64,000 nt of DNA from Ilyonectria destructans. Its lineage: Eukaryota; Ascomycota; Sordariomycetes; Hypocreales; Nectriaceae. Below, one piece after another: positions 12,857 through 24,502 of the stretch. The position numbers were made by a program, and so were the translations under genes. Under the pieces are notes generated by a model. It was not told the DNA's origin. It saw only the letters and a list, made by a program, of their open reading frames with translations, and searched no databases. Positions within the stretch are counted from its first letter, which is position 1. Each line of letters starts with the position of its first letter. The DNA lies in contig JAHEWK010000004.1 of the NCBI GenBank assembly GCA_020740775.1, positions 1,674,001 to 1,738,000 on the forward strand, given 5' to 3'.

Positions 12857-13406
12857 CTAAGACTTGGTCCCTCCAGCCCCATCTCTTGGTTTGGGCTTGG
12901 GCACCTTCTCGTAAGCGTTCGGGCTCGGCGCTCTCTTTTCCTTTCCCTTCTCGCTCTTCCGTCCTCGTCCGTGATCGTGGTTATGACCATGTCCGCAGTC
13001 TCGCCCCTTGTCGCCCGCTGGTCGCGCACCGTCGGGCTGGGCGTCGGAGTCGGAATCGGAGTCGGATGAGTCTGATGAGGACTCGTCACTCGACTCGCCT
13101 ACTGCCTTGGGTCGGTGGTAGATGCAGCATACTATGTTCCAAATCACATTAGAATCATGCTGGCGAACTGCAGGGTAGCAATCGTCGCTCACCTTTGGAA
13201 CTCTTCCGCCCGAGGCCCTCATTGTCCACCACGTCCTCGGCCCACTGCACCGCTCGGCCGTTGGATTGGTTAGCACCGCGCAGACGAAGAACTCGCGGCG
13301 CCGGTGTGCTCGCCTCGGGCTCCGGGGCTTTCGTCGCCGGCTCCGTCTGGGTCTGGGACGGTGCCGGTGCCGGTGCACTCTGTTGTTGCTGCTGTCGTTG
13401 GGACAT
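12857..13406 (-). CDS. YPI1: Type 1 protein phosphatase inhibitor Ypi1 / PPP1R11 (inhibitor-3)
   Basis: Two exons, 13193..13406 and 12857..13131 (162 aa). It is a small disordered regulator of the PP1 catalytic subunit (Glc7 in yeast). The conserved core is [32 protein letters not shown] (residues 51-82, read across the intron): RAVQW fits the RVxF/W PP1-docking motif and VCCIYH the second contact typical of the family. Around it are a Gln/Pro-rich N terminus, a Ser/Asp run (ESSDESSSDSSDSDSDSD) and a Gly/His-rich, basic C terminus. The intron lies exactly between KSSK and VCC, joining G|TA to a valine codon. An in-frame upstream extension to 13565 is not used because it adds unrelated sequence. 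Confidence 0.92.
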
Positions 13407-14192
13407 GACGGATCGGTGAATCCCTGCGACCCTGTGGAGAGGAGGGAGGGATGACTGTGTTGGCGGTCGGTCGGCCTGCTCCGTGCTGTAATTCCTGTCG
13501 CTATTTTCGAATGCTCGGAGCCGGCGCTGTCTAAAATCACACTCGTGATGATAAATCAGAGGCAAAAGAGTGTCGTCTGGAGTTGCAGTCGGTTTGGTTG
13601 GGTTTGGAGGGGCAGAAATTCTGGGGTCGCTAAAGTTGCTAAATAAGTTGCCCCGCGTATCATGACCTGTCGATAACCTGACATGCGGGCACCAGTGGCG
13701 ATCTTACATGGGACAAAGTCGCCCACGGAATCTGGGAATAGAGACAGTCCTTTCCATTTTTGAGCAACTCGTAGGCGGTATCTATATAAGTCTAGGCACT
13801 TCTATGCTCCCTCTTCCATTCCCGAATTGCCTCGGCAATATTTACAAAGTTCTCTTGCATAGCGACACCCTCAGCAAGGAAGGAGATGATTGTCCTTGTC
13901 GACAGAGGCCTGTAGTGCTTTTGAAATAAATCCCTTATGAGAGTGACTCGGGGAGCTCGTCCCTTTCGACAGTTCGACTGCCGCTCTAAGGTTTTCCGTC
14001 GAGTTGTCGCGCACATCGTCTTTGAGACAATGTCAGGCCAGACGAATAGTCGTGTGTTGAATGGGACAAAAAGACGTTTCGAAATATTCATGAGTAGTTT
14101 TTGTCTTTCGTCACAGGGCTGTTCGTACAGTCTATCTCTATATAGTACATAAGTGTCGTTTACATTGATCGATTAGTACATGTCCAACATCC
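13407..14192. other. Intergenic region upstream of YPI1 and downstream of GEP3
   Basis: 786 bp. Contains the YPI1 promoter and the GEP3 3' flank. A 99-codon minus-strand frame (13792-14091) has no recognisable features. Nothing else noted. Confidence 0.55.
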
Positions 14193-16462
14193 TCAGTCCG
14201 AAGCTGATCGTCGCTCCTCCTTGGCCTTCTTCTTCTCTCCCTTCATGCTCTTACGCGGACGGCTTCTCTTGTGTTGCGCCAGCACCCGCGGCTTATTATT
14301 CAGCCACCCGTTGATGGGCATGCGTGAATCGATGAACCGGCCTTCGGGACTGAAGACGTCGACGGCTGGCCAGTTGGGCTCCGCAGATTCCACAGGCTCT
14401 TCGACAATCGTCTCGTACCTCGGCTTGTCCGCCGTCTTCTTCTTCGTCTCCTTTGAGTCCCTTCGCTCGCTAATGAGGGCGGCAAAGGGATCAGAGCTTT
14501 TGCGTGGTTCTTCCCACTTCTCCTCGACGACTCTGACTCGGCGCACTCGGCGCACAGGGGCCGCGGGAACATCGACATCTCGGGCTCGCACCTGGGCGAC
14601 CAGCTCGACATATCCAACACCCTCAATCAGGATGTCGGTCGACAGAACCCTGAATGGCAGGCGATCAACCTGCAGCCCAACTGCACTCTTCCTCGTCAAG
14701 GGCCCTGCCCTCCTCCTCGTCACGTCGTGGTTCAGCTTAAACGTCCCAGCGTGCTTCATTTTCTCGCCAATGCCATCCAGGGCGATGCTCGGGACACCAA
14801 ACGACTGCCTTGTCTGCTGCTGGAAATCGATGGCCTTTTCCGTCTGGGTGAGGTGCTCTTCCAAAGGCGTAAAGTTGTAGGCCAGGAATACCATGTCGGG
14901 TGTTTTGGGGGTGATGCGAATCAGTCCTCCGCCGAGAATCAGTGACTTGCCCGGCTTCAGTGAGATTTGCTCAGGCACTATTCGCTTCTTCATGATCAGA
15001 GACTGCTGGTGCTCCTCCTTGACGAATAGCTCTAGGTCGCTCCGAGCCAGGCCCGGCAAGTCGATTAGCTCACCCTTGCCATTGCCAAAGGGAACTCGGA
15101 TTGGCGATGCGGTTGTGCCGGGGAGTGACGAGACGAGCGGCATATCGGGATAGTTCTTTGCAGGTTGGAGAGGCGGCAGCAAATCCCCAACATCCACATC
15201 CTCCCAAGGGTCGGCCTCGTCCTCTTGCGCTGCGGCCAACTCTGCCTTGATGGCGCCCCGGGGAGAGGTCTGCTCCGCATCCTTAATAGTGCCCATCCTA
15301 CCCTTCGGGAAGACAGCCTCAAACAGCTGACTCTTCCCAACGTTGACCTTGCCAACCATCCAGCCCGCGCCGCCCCGCTTCCAGATATTGTCCTTTATAT
15401 CCTTAGTCCACCACGCTCGCTTTGCACTGACGCAGCTGACGTTACCCAGACGCACCCGGCCACCAAGGCGTCCCAGCGAATCTCGTAGCACCTCCCGCAG
15501 GTACGGCATCATCGAGTCGACAATTTCCTTGGTCGGGCCGAGCAGGTCGCTCCGCGTGATGATGAAGCTCAGCTCCGTCTTGCGATCCTTCATGTACTTG
15601 CCCGCGCGCGAGCGTCGGTTGCGAGTTCGCATGGGGATGTCGCCCAGCAGCACGTTCAGCCGCGGCAGTAGCGACATGGGGAAGTCGGCGGCGTCGATGA
15701 TGTGGTAGATGTGGTTGTACTTGTGCGGCGACTCCTCAATCGTCTCGCGCAGCGACTCGACGGTTGGGTGGTGCATGGGTACCTTGGCTGTGCTGCTCGT
15801 CGTGCTATAGTTCTGCAGGTTATGGCATCGGTCGCATATAGGCTGCTTATCGGGTACAAGTGCTGCAATTGCGATAATTAGCTTGCGTCATGTCCGCCAC
15901 ACCTCGAACAGAACTTACCAGCCATGGCAGCACCCTCCGACTCTCCAGTCGGCAGCAGGATCGAAGGGTCAAGTCCCAGCTCTTGCAGCTTGCTGGGGTC
16001 CATAGACTTGAGCGCCTCGTCCACGACTCCATCTTCCTCGCTCTCCTTGAGCTTAATTTCAGAGACGCGGGGGTTCAGCCATTTCCTCACCCTCTTGCTC
16101 TCCAAGTCGAAGTACCCCAGCAGCTCCGGGTCGCTGGTCTGCGCAAAGGCACCGCAGCCGGTGCAGTTCATTGGGAGTCTCCTCTGAGGCAGAACATCCT
16201 GGGACGTAGCCTCTTCTGGGCTGGGCGTAGGCGTAGGCGTGGGCGTGGGCGTGGGAACAGGCGCATCGTTTGTCGTCGCTTCAGTGTGGTTCAGTCGTCG
16301 AGAGTAGACGGCCGGCCGCGGGGACGCAGCCAAAGGCGATGTCCTCCAGCGGGCAGAAGCTCCCACGGCGGGACACAGAAACAGGGGCACGCCAGTAGAG
16401 GCAGAAGCCTCGCCGATGCTCAATGCTCGATTGAGCCACCGCGCTGTCAAAGCCCGATGCAT
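14193..16462 (-). CDS. GEP3: Mitochondrial circularly permuted GTPase, Gep3/Mtg3 (YqeH-like)
   Basis: Two exons, 15919..16462 and 14193..15862 (737 aa). Related proteins (yeast Gep3/Mtg3, bacterial YqeH) assist assembly of the small mitochondrial ribosomal subunit. The N terminus MHRALTARWLNRALS is a typical mitochondrial presequence. Two zinc-knuckle half sites follow (C100-x2-C103 in NCTGC; C191-x2-C194 in ICDRC). The G motifs occur in permuted order: G4-like TRSD at 284-287, then G1 GKVNVGKS at 352-359, then G3 DLPG at 449-452, the hallmark of this class. The C terminus is very basic (KSMKGEKKKAKEERR). The 56-nt intron joins EGAAMA to LVPDKQPICDRC. A Pro-Thr repeat (residues 70-80) comes from a hexamer array. 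Confidence 0.9.
16224..16253. repeat. Hexanucleotide microsatellite inside the GEP3 coding region
   Basis: Five tandem hexamers, GGCGTA twice and GGCGTG three times, encoding Pro-Thr repeats on the minus strand in the linker after the presequence. Confidence 0.85.
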
Positions 16463-16778
16463 TGCGTTTTCGTTGTCGCAACGGAGACCCTTCAACTCGA
16501 AAGTCTGGTCGCTAAGAAAGAGTCGGTCCAAAAATTTCCCACTTACATGGAAGTACCTGGACTACACGGCGTGAGACGCGACAGGGCCCCTCCATCGAGG
16601 GCTCCACTCCCACCGAGCCCGGGTCAACGTTCGGCCCGCTAAACCTCACGCAGCGGTCTAGCGGATTTTCTGGGTCCCCGGCTCGACTTTTCGAGGCGTT
16701 GCGACTGACGAAGAACGGCCAGAGCCTCAGATCGGGAGAATTGGCAACGCCGTTTGGATTGGCGCTCAGGTTCTCAAA
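16463..16778. promoter_or_regulatory. Bidirectional promoter, GEP3 / mL61
   Basis: 316 bp between divergent start codons of two nuclear genes for the mitochondrial ribosome. ATTGG (CCAAT reversed) occurs near 16738 and 16757, close to the mL61 start, consistent with CCAAT-box (HAP complex) regulation; that is inference. Confidence 0.5.
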
Positions 16779-17572
16779 ATGAGGTCTCTCGGAGAACGGC
16801 TAAACTTGCTTCGCAAGGTACGTCAATTGACCCGGCAACAGAACTTTGCCCCCCCGCGTAGAGCAGTGCTAACAGGTCCCACAGAAGGTAGAAACTCCTC
16901 GACACCAAGCCATCACCAGCTCCGTCATGCTCACGCCTCACAGCTAATCAACGTACGATGCGGCCCCGGTGCTGCAATCCTCCCCGCCGAGGTTACTAGA
17001 ATCCACCTCGACTTCGCCCGGACCTTGAATGGAGGCCACATGGGCGCCAGGTCAGTCCAACATCGCCCCACGGTATTCAACCTCCAAGTCTAACACGGCC
17101 GAACCACAGGAAGTTCTGGCTTGAGAACCTCCCCCGACTAAAGTACCACAACCCCTCGATCCCCATGATCGTCAACCGCCACACGCAAAACTCCCAAAAG
17201 CCCACGCTGTCCATCTTCCTTCGCAAGCCCGACGCCGGCGCCGCCCCCGAGCTCCGCAGCCAGCCCGCCTCGTCGCGCGACAACCTGTCGCAAGTTCCCA
17301 CGCCTGACGCCGACGAGCGTGTCGTCACCATCGACATGACCAAGAAGCACTCGTCGCACATCCTCGAGTTCATCCTGGCCGAGACAAAGGCTGTCGTCAT
17401 CCACCCCACCACCGAGGAGATCCGCGAGCTACAGGAGCTCGAGGCCATGCGCAAGCAGGCCGACGTCGACCGCGACCGTGTGAAGCGCTTGCGCGAAGAG
17501 AAGAAGCGTGAGGAGGAGATGCTCAAGCGCGCCCGAGCTGCGGGCGGCGTTGCTGAGGAGGAAGAGGTGTAA
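16779..17572 (+). CDS. MRP49: Mitochondrial large-subunit ribosomal protein mL61 (MRP49 family, L51/S25/CI-B8 domain)
   Basis: Three exons, 16779..16817, 16944..17050 and 17110..17572 (202 aa). The first exon encodes only MRSLGERLNLLRK; the second resumes at LINVRCGPGAAILPAEVTRIHLDFA; the third begins (G)KFWLENLPRLKYHNPSIPMIV. Splicing AG|G gives the Arg in GAR-KFW. This is the thioredoxin-like L51/S25/CI-B8 fold of MRP49, with a charged, helical C-terminal extension (DVDRDRVKRLREEKKREEEMLKRA). The product acts in the mitochondrial ribosome. The acceptor after CCTCACAG is chosen over the one before AAGGTAGAAACT because only it keeps the family sequence open. Confidence 0.88.
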
Positions 17573-17942
17573 AAGAGGAAGTGAGGCGAGGCTGTACAAT
17601 AGACCTGTATTACTCGGTGCCATATATCTGGCAGTGTACCAGTTGGGAACATGAAACCAATACCATCTACATTGATATATTTCACACATCATGCGGTTTT
17701 AAACGTCCCTAAGAAGCCGCACGTCGAGTCCTCTTTCATCTCAAGTCTAGCATTGAAACTCTTACACGATGCTACCAACATCCCTTCGCAATATACTCTC
17801 GTCAATGGGTATCAAGCTAACCCATGAAGTTGTCCGCACAGCCCGAATATCGGATGCATATCTATCTATATCTGCAGCCCACGGCCACCCGGTCAAAACT
17901 CCAATAAAATAATGCTAAGTCGTCATGTCGTCAATAAAACAG
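17573..17942. other. Convergent intergenic region, mL61 to HUL4
   Basis: 370 bp holding the two 3' UTRs. No other feature seen. Confidence 0.6.
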
Positions 17943-20900
17943 TTATTTTAGTCCAAACCCTTCGCTCTCGTGAACAGCTGTCCACAGCATCTTCTCCAGT
18001 TTCTCCTTGGACTCATACCGCGACAGAGACAAGAAATTAAAACACGTCCTAGCCATAGGAAACCTGGTCGTGTCATCCCCAAGGCAGGAGATCTTGATAG
18101 GCAAGAGTGTGGTGCCCATGGCAGGGATTCGGTCGCTGCCAGTGATGAAAAGGAGCAGCTTTCGCTGGTCCTCGGGGGTAGCGGCCTGGAATGTCTCCCA
18201 AAACCAACTGATAACAGGTTCAGAACCATCTGGGTTCTTGCTACCCCAGTTGTCATACTCAGCTACGCCTCGCAGAGAGGTGATGTCGAGTTCTTCGTCG
18301 GAGCCTCGCACAAGGAGTTCAATCTCCTCGGGCCGGAAGAGAGACAGTGCATTGCCTCCGCAAACAGTGTAGAATCCCCGTTTGAAAGGCTCGAATTGTC
18401 GCGTCACAGCAACATCAAGAATGTACCTTGTGTAAAGGTCCACGTACTCTCGTCGATTGCTATTCGTTACCGGTATGCGCTCACCCCCAGGGCAGAGGGG
18501 AACTTGGACATTAGTCCCGTACTTTTCCGTTTCGATGACAAAGTCGAGACAAAAGGTTGCCTCTACATCTCCTTCGAATTCCAATAGTTGTCGCAACCCA
18601 CGAGCCAATCTTGGACGGTATTCGGCCAAATCTTCGAGGTTATAGCGCATCGCTGGCCTAGGATGGGCGGATGCGCCCGTGCCATGCGTAGGGGCAGACG
18701 CAATGAGCTTGCGGAAGGCAAATGGTGGGAGAGCCACATCGAGAATGGTTGAGTTGTAAATGGCCAATCCCATGACTACACCAACCAAGAAGAATTGATC
18801 CGAGGTCTCGAATGCGTTCGGGTTGAAGTAACAGTACTGCGAGTCCTCGTCATACAGAAACATCCCTAAATAAAGGGTTAGTAACAGCCTCAGCACCTTT
18901 TCAGAATTATGTTCTTACCATGATCGGGATTGAAAACCTCTCTGACGAGGAGGAGGAACCATTCCTTTCGCAAACCGCCAGCGTCTACACCCTCTTCGCC
19001 CTTGAAGACGATACGAAGTCCCTTCTTGATATCCTCACTACCGCTGCCTATAACTTCACTCACAGCCTGGAGGCTGTCATCAACTAAGCAATCTCGTCGC
19101 ACGTCGAGCACCAGAAACTGGTTGACACTCCTACGGCTCATGATACTGTCAAAGAAAGCATCACGTGCTTTGCTCTGCATCTGGCGACGAGCATCATACT
19201 CCAGGATACGGTTCTTGGCCCAGATGCTCAAAAGGAAGGGGTATTGGCAGAAGGAGAACTTGCCCCTCCTTGCCTCCCAGTTCTCAAAGTCAGCCACAAG
19301 GTCAGCGTAGTCGATCATCGAGTTGTAGAAATCGCTCGTTGGAAGCATCTGCCCCTGGGCATGAACCCCATCTCGAACGGCACCAAGGTTATCATTGGCG
19401 CTCGACGACCCCTCGTCTCCACGTCGCACATGAGGCAGATTGTTTGCCGCGAATAGCAGTGCCAGGAGCCGAGACGACGCCTTGATCTGCCAGTCTTCAC
19501 TATACGCAATTTTCTTGACAGGTTCCTTAGGCTTCTTTGACGAGCTTGTTGGGCCAATTTCGTCATATAGGTATGCCCCTGACCGACCCTCTTGCATCTG
19601 TGGGACAAGACCAGCAGTGATATCCACCTTGACAACTTCTGGTTTCTTCTCACTTTGACGCAACAGACGGTATGTGAGAAAATCCGATGCCAACTCCTTG
19701 GTCTTCGCAAAGCGTGCCAATTGATACTTTGCAAACCAGGTAATCAGTTGGTTGTGGCACTCGATTGACGAGTTCGACACCAGGCCGAGGATGCGCTTGA
19801 TGATTCCTGAGTGTTGACCAGACAAGGGGCCGGATTCCGGCTTGGTGGATTTCTTTGACTGGGAGGCTTCCTTCTCTGCGGCGGAGGACTCGGTGTCAAG
19901 TTGAAGTACTCCGCGGAAGTGTTGATGATCTCGATGTAGGAGGGGGTTTTCTAGAATAATAAGGAGGAAGCGCAAATCCGCTGCGTCTTTTAAGGGCCGC
20001 CCTGGTCGCTTAAGGAGCAATTCCGTTGCCTTGAGTAAAACCCTTCTGCAATGGTCTTGCGCGTGCAGCAAGTCGCGCTCAACCATCTGCAGTTCTTGGT
20101 CGGTTGAGCCTTTGAAGTCCTCGCCTCGAGACAGCTCCTCGTAAACATTAAACCACCCTTCTGCAACATTGATGACCACGGAATACCAGCTGATTACGTC
20201 ACTCCAGTTAATATGAGGAGACCTGGTGCTGACAGATGGCTTAACAGGACCAGTTTCGCTGCGAATTGGTGGTGTCTTTATAGGAGGCGCGACTTCTCCC
20301 TGCCCGCCAGTCCACCAAGTACCATTCTCGGCAAAATCACCCAGAAGCAGTAGCTTGGGGTCAAGATCCCACGCTACAGCATCTGGATTAGGTTGTTCTC
20401 GCTGGTCGCGCGGCTCTCGAGACTCGTGTAAGTCTTGGGGGACTCGAGGTGGTTCACGCTGTGGAACCGGTGGAACGGACGGAAGCGGTTTCCTTCGAAC
20501 CGGTTCGCTTCCTACTCTCGAAGTGTGTCGAAGATGATGAACCATAAAGGACGAATTGACACACTCGAATGTACCGAAACAGGCAATTATGTAATCTTCC
20601 AGTGGCTTGAAGATCCTCTTGGGGCCGTCGTCGGGACTCCTCGAAAGTGATCTCTGGTGTCCTCTCGGCTTGTCATCGAATGATCCATTCTGTACCGAAG
20701 GTCTTTCCGGGTATGACGTCGAGTGCGATCGCCTCACAGGCTCCAAATTCATGCGCAGAGGGTTGGCTCGCAGGGTTGGCTCTTCGTCGAACAAGTGCTG
20801 AGATATATGTATGGAAGGCGATGTGCTGTATGCGACACCGTTCTGGCCTGCATCTGAAGGTCTGAGCCCATGGCCATTGGCTTGCATTCGGCTGCCAAAG

Positions 20901-21678
20901 GAGAGGATGTTTCGTGGAGCGGTCGGGTTCTCGAGGGCACGTGCCGGCGTGGTGCCAAGTTTCTTGGTCAAGTGCGAATGGATGCATTGATGGACGAGTC
21001 GTTTCGTATGTTCGACCGAAATGTATTGAACTGGATTTGACATTAGTAACAGGTCTTCACTTATAATTAGAGAAGCGTACCTCGTGATGGAGCTGGTTGG
21101 GCGCCGTTCGACGGACCCTGGGACGCATCACGGCGCCATCTCGACCCTCCACTCCCTTGACTATCGGCGGCCTGCGGTTCCAGGTCGTTGACGGTCATAC
21201 AAATGGTGCACTTGAAGACCTTGAGGTCCCTCGGCCACCGCACGAGCGACCCGCACGTCATGCAGGTCCCAGTCGCAAAGTCCTTGCTCCCAGCGGGGCC
21301 TCCACGGGTGTGCGTCTTGGTGGTCGGTCGCGGCGGCGGCGGCAGAACGGCGTCATCGTCGACGAAGCCCAGGTCGGGCGGCAGCCCGCCGACGGAGCTC
21401 TGCCTCTTCTTCTTCTTGCCGCTGAAGAGCGAGGGAAAGGGCTGGCTCATAGAGCGCGAGTGTTGCGGGCGGCGGGACTTGAGGCGCGAGTGTTCGGCGT
21501 GGAAGTCGGCGTCGGAATCGCTGGAATCGGCGTGGGCATTGGAGATGTCGAAGCGGCTGCCAAGGGATGGGGACAGCGTCGCGGATGTGTTCAAGGCGGA
21601 GTGGTGAATGCGACTGATGAGGTCACTGGAGGAGTGGTTGTTGGGTTGGGACCCACGGCGACTGGACCAGGGAGCCAT
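17943..21678 (-). CDS. HUL4: HECT-type E3 ubiquitin ligase, Hul4-like
   Basis: Three exons, 21081..21678, 18919..21030 and 17943..18865 (1210 aa). It accepts ubiquitin on a cysteine and transfers it to substrates; yeast Hul4 helps degrade aberrant nuclear proteins. The N-terminal region is disordered and basic, then a C-x2-C-x14-C-x2-C element (C139, C142, C157, C160) could bind zinc. The middle is helical. The HECT domain fills roughly the last 350 residues (VNQFLVLDVRRDCLVDDSLQAV; LRIVFKGEEGVDAGGLRKEW; FNPDHG-MFLYDEDSQYCYF across intron 2), ending with the catalytic cysteine in ARTCFNFLSLSRY (C1178). The last ATG-initiated start (21678) is used because the frame upstream opens only with GTG. 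Confidence 0.9.
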
Positions 21679-23598
21679 TGCCACTGATCAAGACCTACGT
21701 CACGGGACGCTCCTGGCCTTTGGTGTTTTGACTTTGGCCTCGGCTTCGCTTTCGTGATGATCGAGTTGAGAGTTGGTGATGGCGACAGCGGCAACAAGTG
21801 GCAACTGCACCGGGCAGGGCTCCCTAGATAAAATAAAATTGCCCAAAATTTATCAAGACCAAGTCCGCCTCGTCAACGGTTCAGCTGTTGAATAAGCCGA
21901 AGCTGACGCCCGGGGGGGTAATAAAAGAAACGGCAACGCCAAAGACGAACGCAGGGACAGCTGTGGCTGCGGTGGTGAAACGCAGCCCGAATGCTGGAAC
22001 CGGTAATAATGGTCGTGTGCGACAGACGTAGTCTCACACTGGCAGCACGCTGTCAACCGTACACCACTAGTACGCAGTATGTACGCAACGCGAGTCGGAC
22101 ACGTCAAATACCATGTGGCTGGGGGGGCTTTGGGAAGTTATCTGGCTCCCTCCCGTTCACTCCCCTGCACTTCCCAGATCAGCCCAGGCGCTGGGCATAC
22201 GAATCGAGACTTGGCGATGAGGTGGTGGATGGAACCGTCAGTACTGATTACACCGCCAACAAGGGGGGCCCGGGAGTTCCAGTGGCGCCGCAGGAGGAAT
22301 GGCGTAGCGACAATGCACAGTTGGGGATCCGGATGAACCAAAGACGGCAAGTCGTGGCACGACTGAGACGAAGCGGCCGATAAAGAACGAGCCGTCGACT
22401 GGAGATAGTGCCAAAAGAGAGGTCGCTGTGACGTCGCATCTCGTATTCACGCTGGCCTCTACCCAGGTTGCTCACTAACGCAACCAGGGCTCTGTTAGCT
22501 GATACCGGGAGGGCGAATCACGGCCAAGAGGGACTACATATGTGGCCGCCGTGTAGGTAGGGAGCATCGTCGAGTACATAGTACGGAGCAGAGAATCTCT
22601 GGCTGAAATGCACATCTCTCTACTCCGTACCTAATAATGGATTCAGGTCACGGCGAGAGAAGAGCGGCCGACAGCGGGTCCCCTGCCCCTTGGACACGGC
22701 CGTCAATGCCAGAAAACGCCTAAGAAAACGCCCAATGCCAATGGAATCTCATGCCCAATGCAATCAATACCAGCGACCGAAGTTGGCGGCTGCATGCCCG
22801 AACCAAAAGGAACCAAACGGCGGGAGACGAATGCAACCCACACGGCTAGATATTAAGTTAGTTACTGCACGGCTTAATTACCGTCCATTAATTGTGCCTT
22901 GCCTGGGTACCTGATGCTAATCCTAATCCAACTTCACTCTCCCACCACCCGAACAGCGCTCCAGCTGTGAAACAAGGGCTCGGCGGGCGATCAAACAGGG
23001 ATTTGCCACCGGCATTCGTCCAACCACAGCGCTGCCGGTGCTGAGCTCTAGCCCCCGCAATCCCCCAAGTTGCCGGGTTGCCGGGCGGCTGCCAAACACG
23101 CCGAAATGGTACCTTGCTGCCACTGGCCACTGGCCTGCAGCAGGCTGTCACCCAAGTTTAGCCCCGCCGCGGCGCCAATGGAACGGTTGGTCGTTAGCTC
23201 CCGTCTCGAGCCGTCTTGCTGGTGCGACTACCCTATACCGTTCGGGTTTTCCGGAGTCGACGTTGGATTCATCGTATCGATGCACAATATCCTGTTAATC
23301 CTCGTATTGCCTACTTAAGCATTGCCAGTTGTCTAGGTTATTTTTTTTTTAACTTCGTGGCGTGTGACATCTCATGTCCCAATGAAGCATGTGCTCAACT
23401 GAGAAAGTAAAAATTCAGGATTGCTCGCAATTGATTTTCGCAAGTCTTCCTCCCAGAGATATATCATTTGTACCTTGCAACGCCTCTGGTCAAGAACAAC
23501 ATTCCAAGTAAAAAAAAATAAAAAAAAATAAAAAAAAAGGGTAAAGAAAACCAGCTCCATTCCCAAATCGTCCGAGTCGTATCAATCGTCATATCATC
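21679..23598. other. Intergenic region, HUL4 promoter side and 3' side of the DUF3712-like gene
   Basis: 1.9 kb. No recognisable coding sequence. It holds an A-rich tract at 23511-23538 just past the 3' end of the neighbouring gene. Overlapping short frames on both strands (for example 21991-22383 and 23038-23298) resemble no family I know. Confidence 0.55.
23511..23538. repeat. A-rich tract (three A-runs broken by single T)
   Basis: Three runs of eight or nine A separated by single T bases, about 90 bp from the stop codon of the DUF3712-like gene; on that gene's strand this is a T-rich 3' flank. Confidence 0.8.
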
Positions 23599-24502
23599 TC
23601 ATCCCCGGAGCAGCCCCGCAAACTTGGGCCTCATGTCCATGACAGCATCAAAGTCGTTGCACCACGAGCTCCCGTCTACACCGACTCCAACCAACCTGAC
23701 CTTGTCAGATGGCGCCACCCCCGTCCGCGTCGTCCCATGCAGACACAAGTCGAACTGGCCCCGGACGATTTTCAATTCTCCCCTCAGCTCTGCTATGCGC
23801 TCGCCCTTGTCATTGCGCAGCTCAAAGGTGCAGACGCCGTGGTCGAGCTCCACGGGGCTGGGGTTGTGCATCCGAAACGTTACCGCGATGCCGTCGTCGC
23901 CCGAGCGCGACAGCTCCCGTAGAGTCACCCGCGGGCCCTTCATCGCCTGGATCGGTATGTCGAGGTTGTAGTCGCAGTGCGCCGTGAGGCCCAGGGCCCG
24001 GATAGTGCACGACCCGTTCTCGAGCTGGAAGTTGGTGTCATCGTCAACCATGATGCTCCGCACAAAGGCCCGATAGATGGCCATGTCTGTGATGGCGATC
24101 CTCTGTTCCCGTACTACTATCTTGGTCCCCCAGAAACCCGTTCGAACCTCGGGAAGTGGCAGCTTGCCGAACGCGAAGCCATTGAAGGTGAGGTCGAGGA
24201 CCATTGGACTGATGGTGCTGTTGATAGGTCCGGTGCCGGTCACGCGGCTCTCGATGGCGAGGATGAAGGCTCTGCAAATACAATTAGCCTACGATGATGG
24301 CCGCAGTACCGAATCACCGCGCTCACCCATCTGAAACATAGGCAATGCTGATCCTCGAAACCTCGAGCTTGGAGGGTTTGACCAGGCATTGGAGGACGGA
24401 AGACATGATGCCGGGCGGTGAGTGGCCTGGAATGTTACTGGTTTCGGGTCGAAGGATTGGCTGAGCATATTCCTTGAAGAGGGCTGAGTCGGCGACGTTC
24501 AT
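23599..24502 (-). CDS. DUF3712 / LEA2-like protein, function unknown
   Basis: Two exons, 24327..24502 and 23599..24271 (282 aa). The intron joins AYVSDG to AFILAIESRVTGTGPIN. The fold suggested by the sequence is a late-embryogenesis-abundant type 2 (fibronectin-like) beta sandwich: alternating hydrophobic strands such as LEVSRISIAYVSDGAFILAI, VTFRMHNPSPVELDHGVCTF and RGELKIVRGQFDLCLHGTT. These are typical of the fungal DUF3712 group, often annotated only as hypothetical. Unlike many family members I see no N-terminal transmembrane helix in this model, so it may be soluble, or a membrane-encoding upstream exon may be missed. It is distantly similar in style to the Tag1-like protein at the left edge. 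Confidence 0.72.

Noticed and set aside
12478..13152. 224-codon plus-strand frame across the GatC-like/YPI1 boundary
   Set aside because: It begins inside the GatC-like gene in another frame and runs antisense through YPI1.
16818..16950. Alternative acceptor CCCACAG before AAGGTAGAAACT in mL61
   Set aside because: Reading on from it soon reaches TAA and does not give the conserved L51/S25 sequence; the acceptor at 16943 does.
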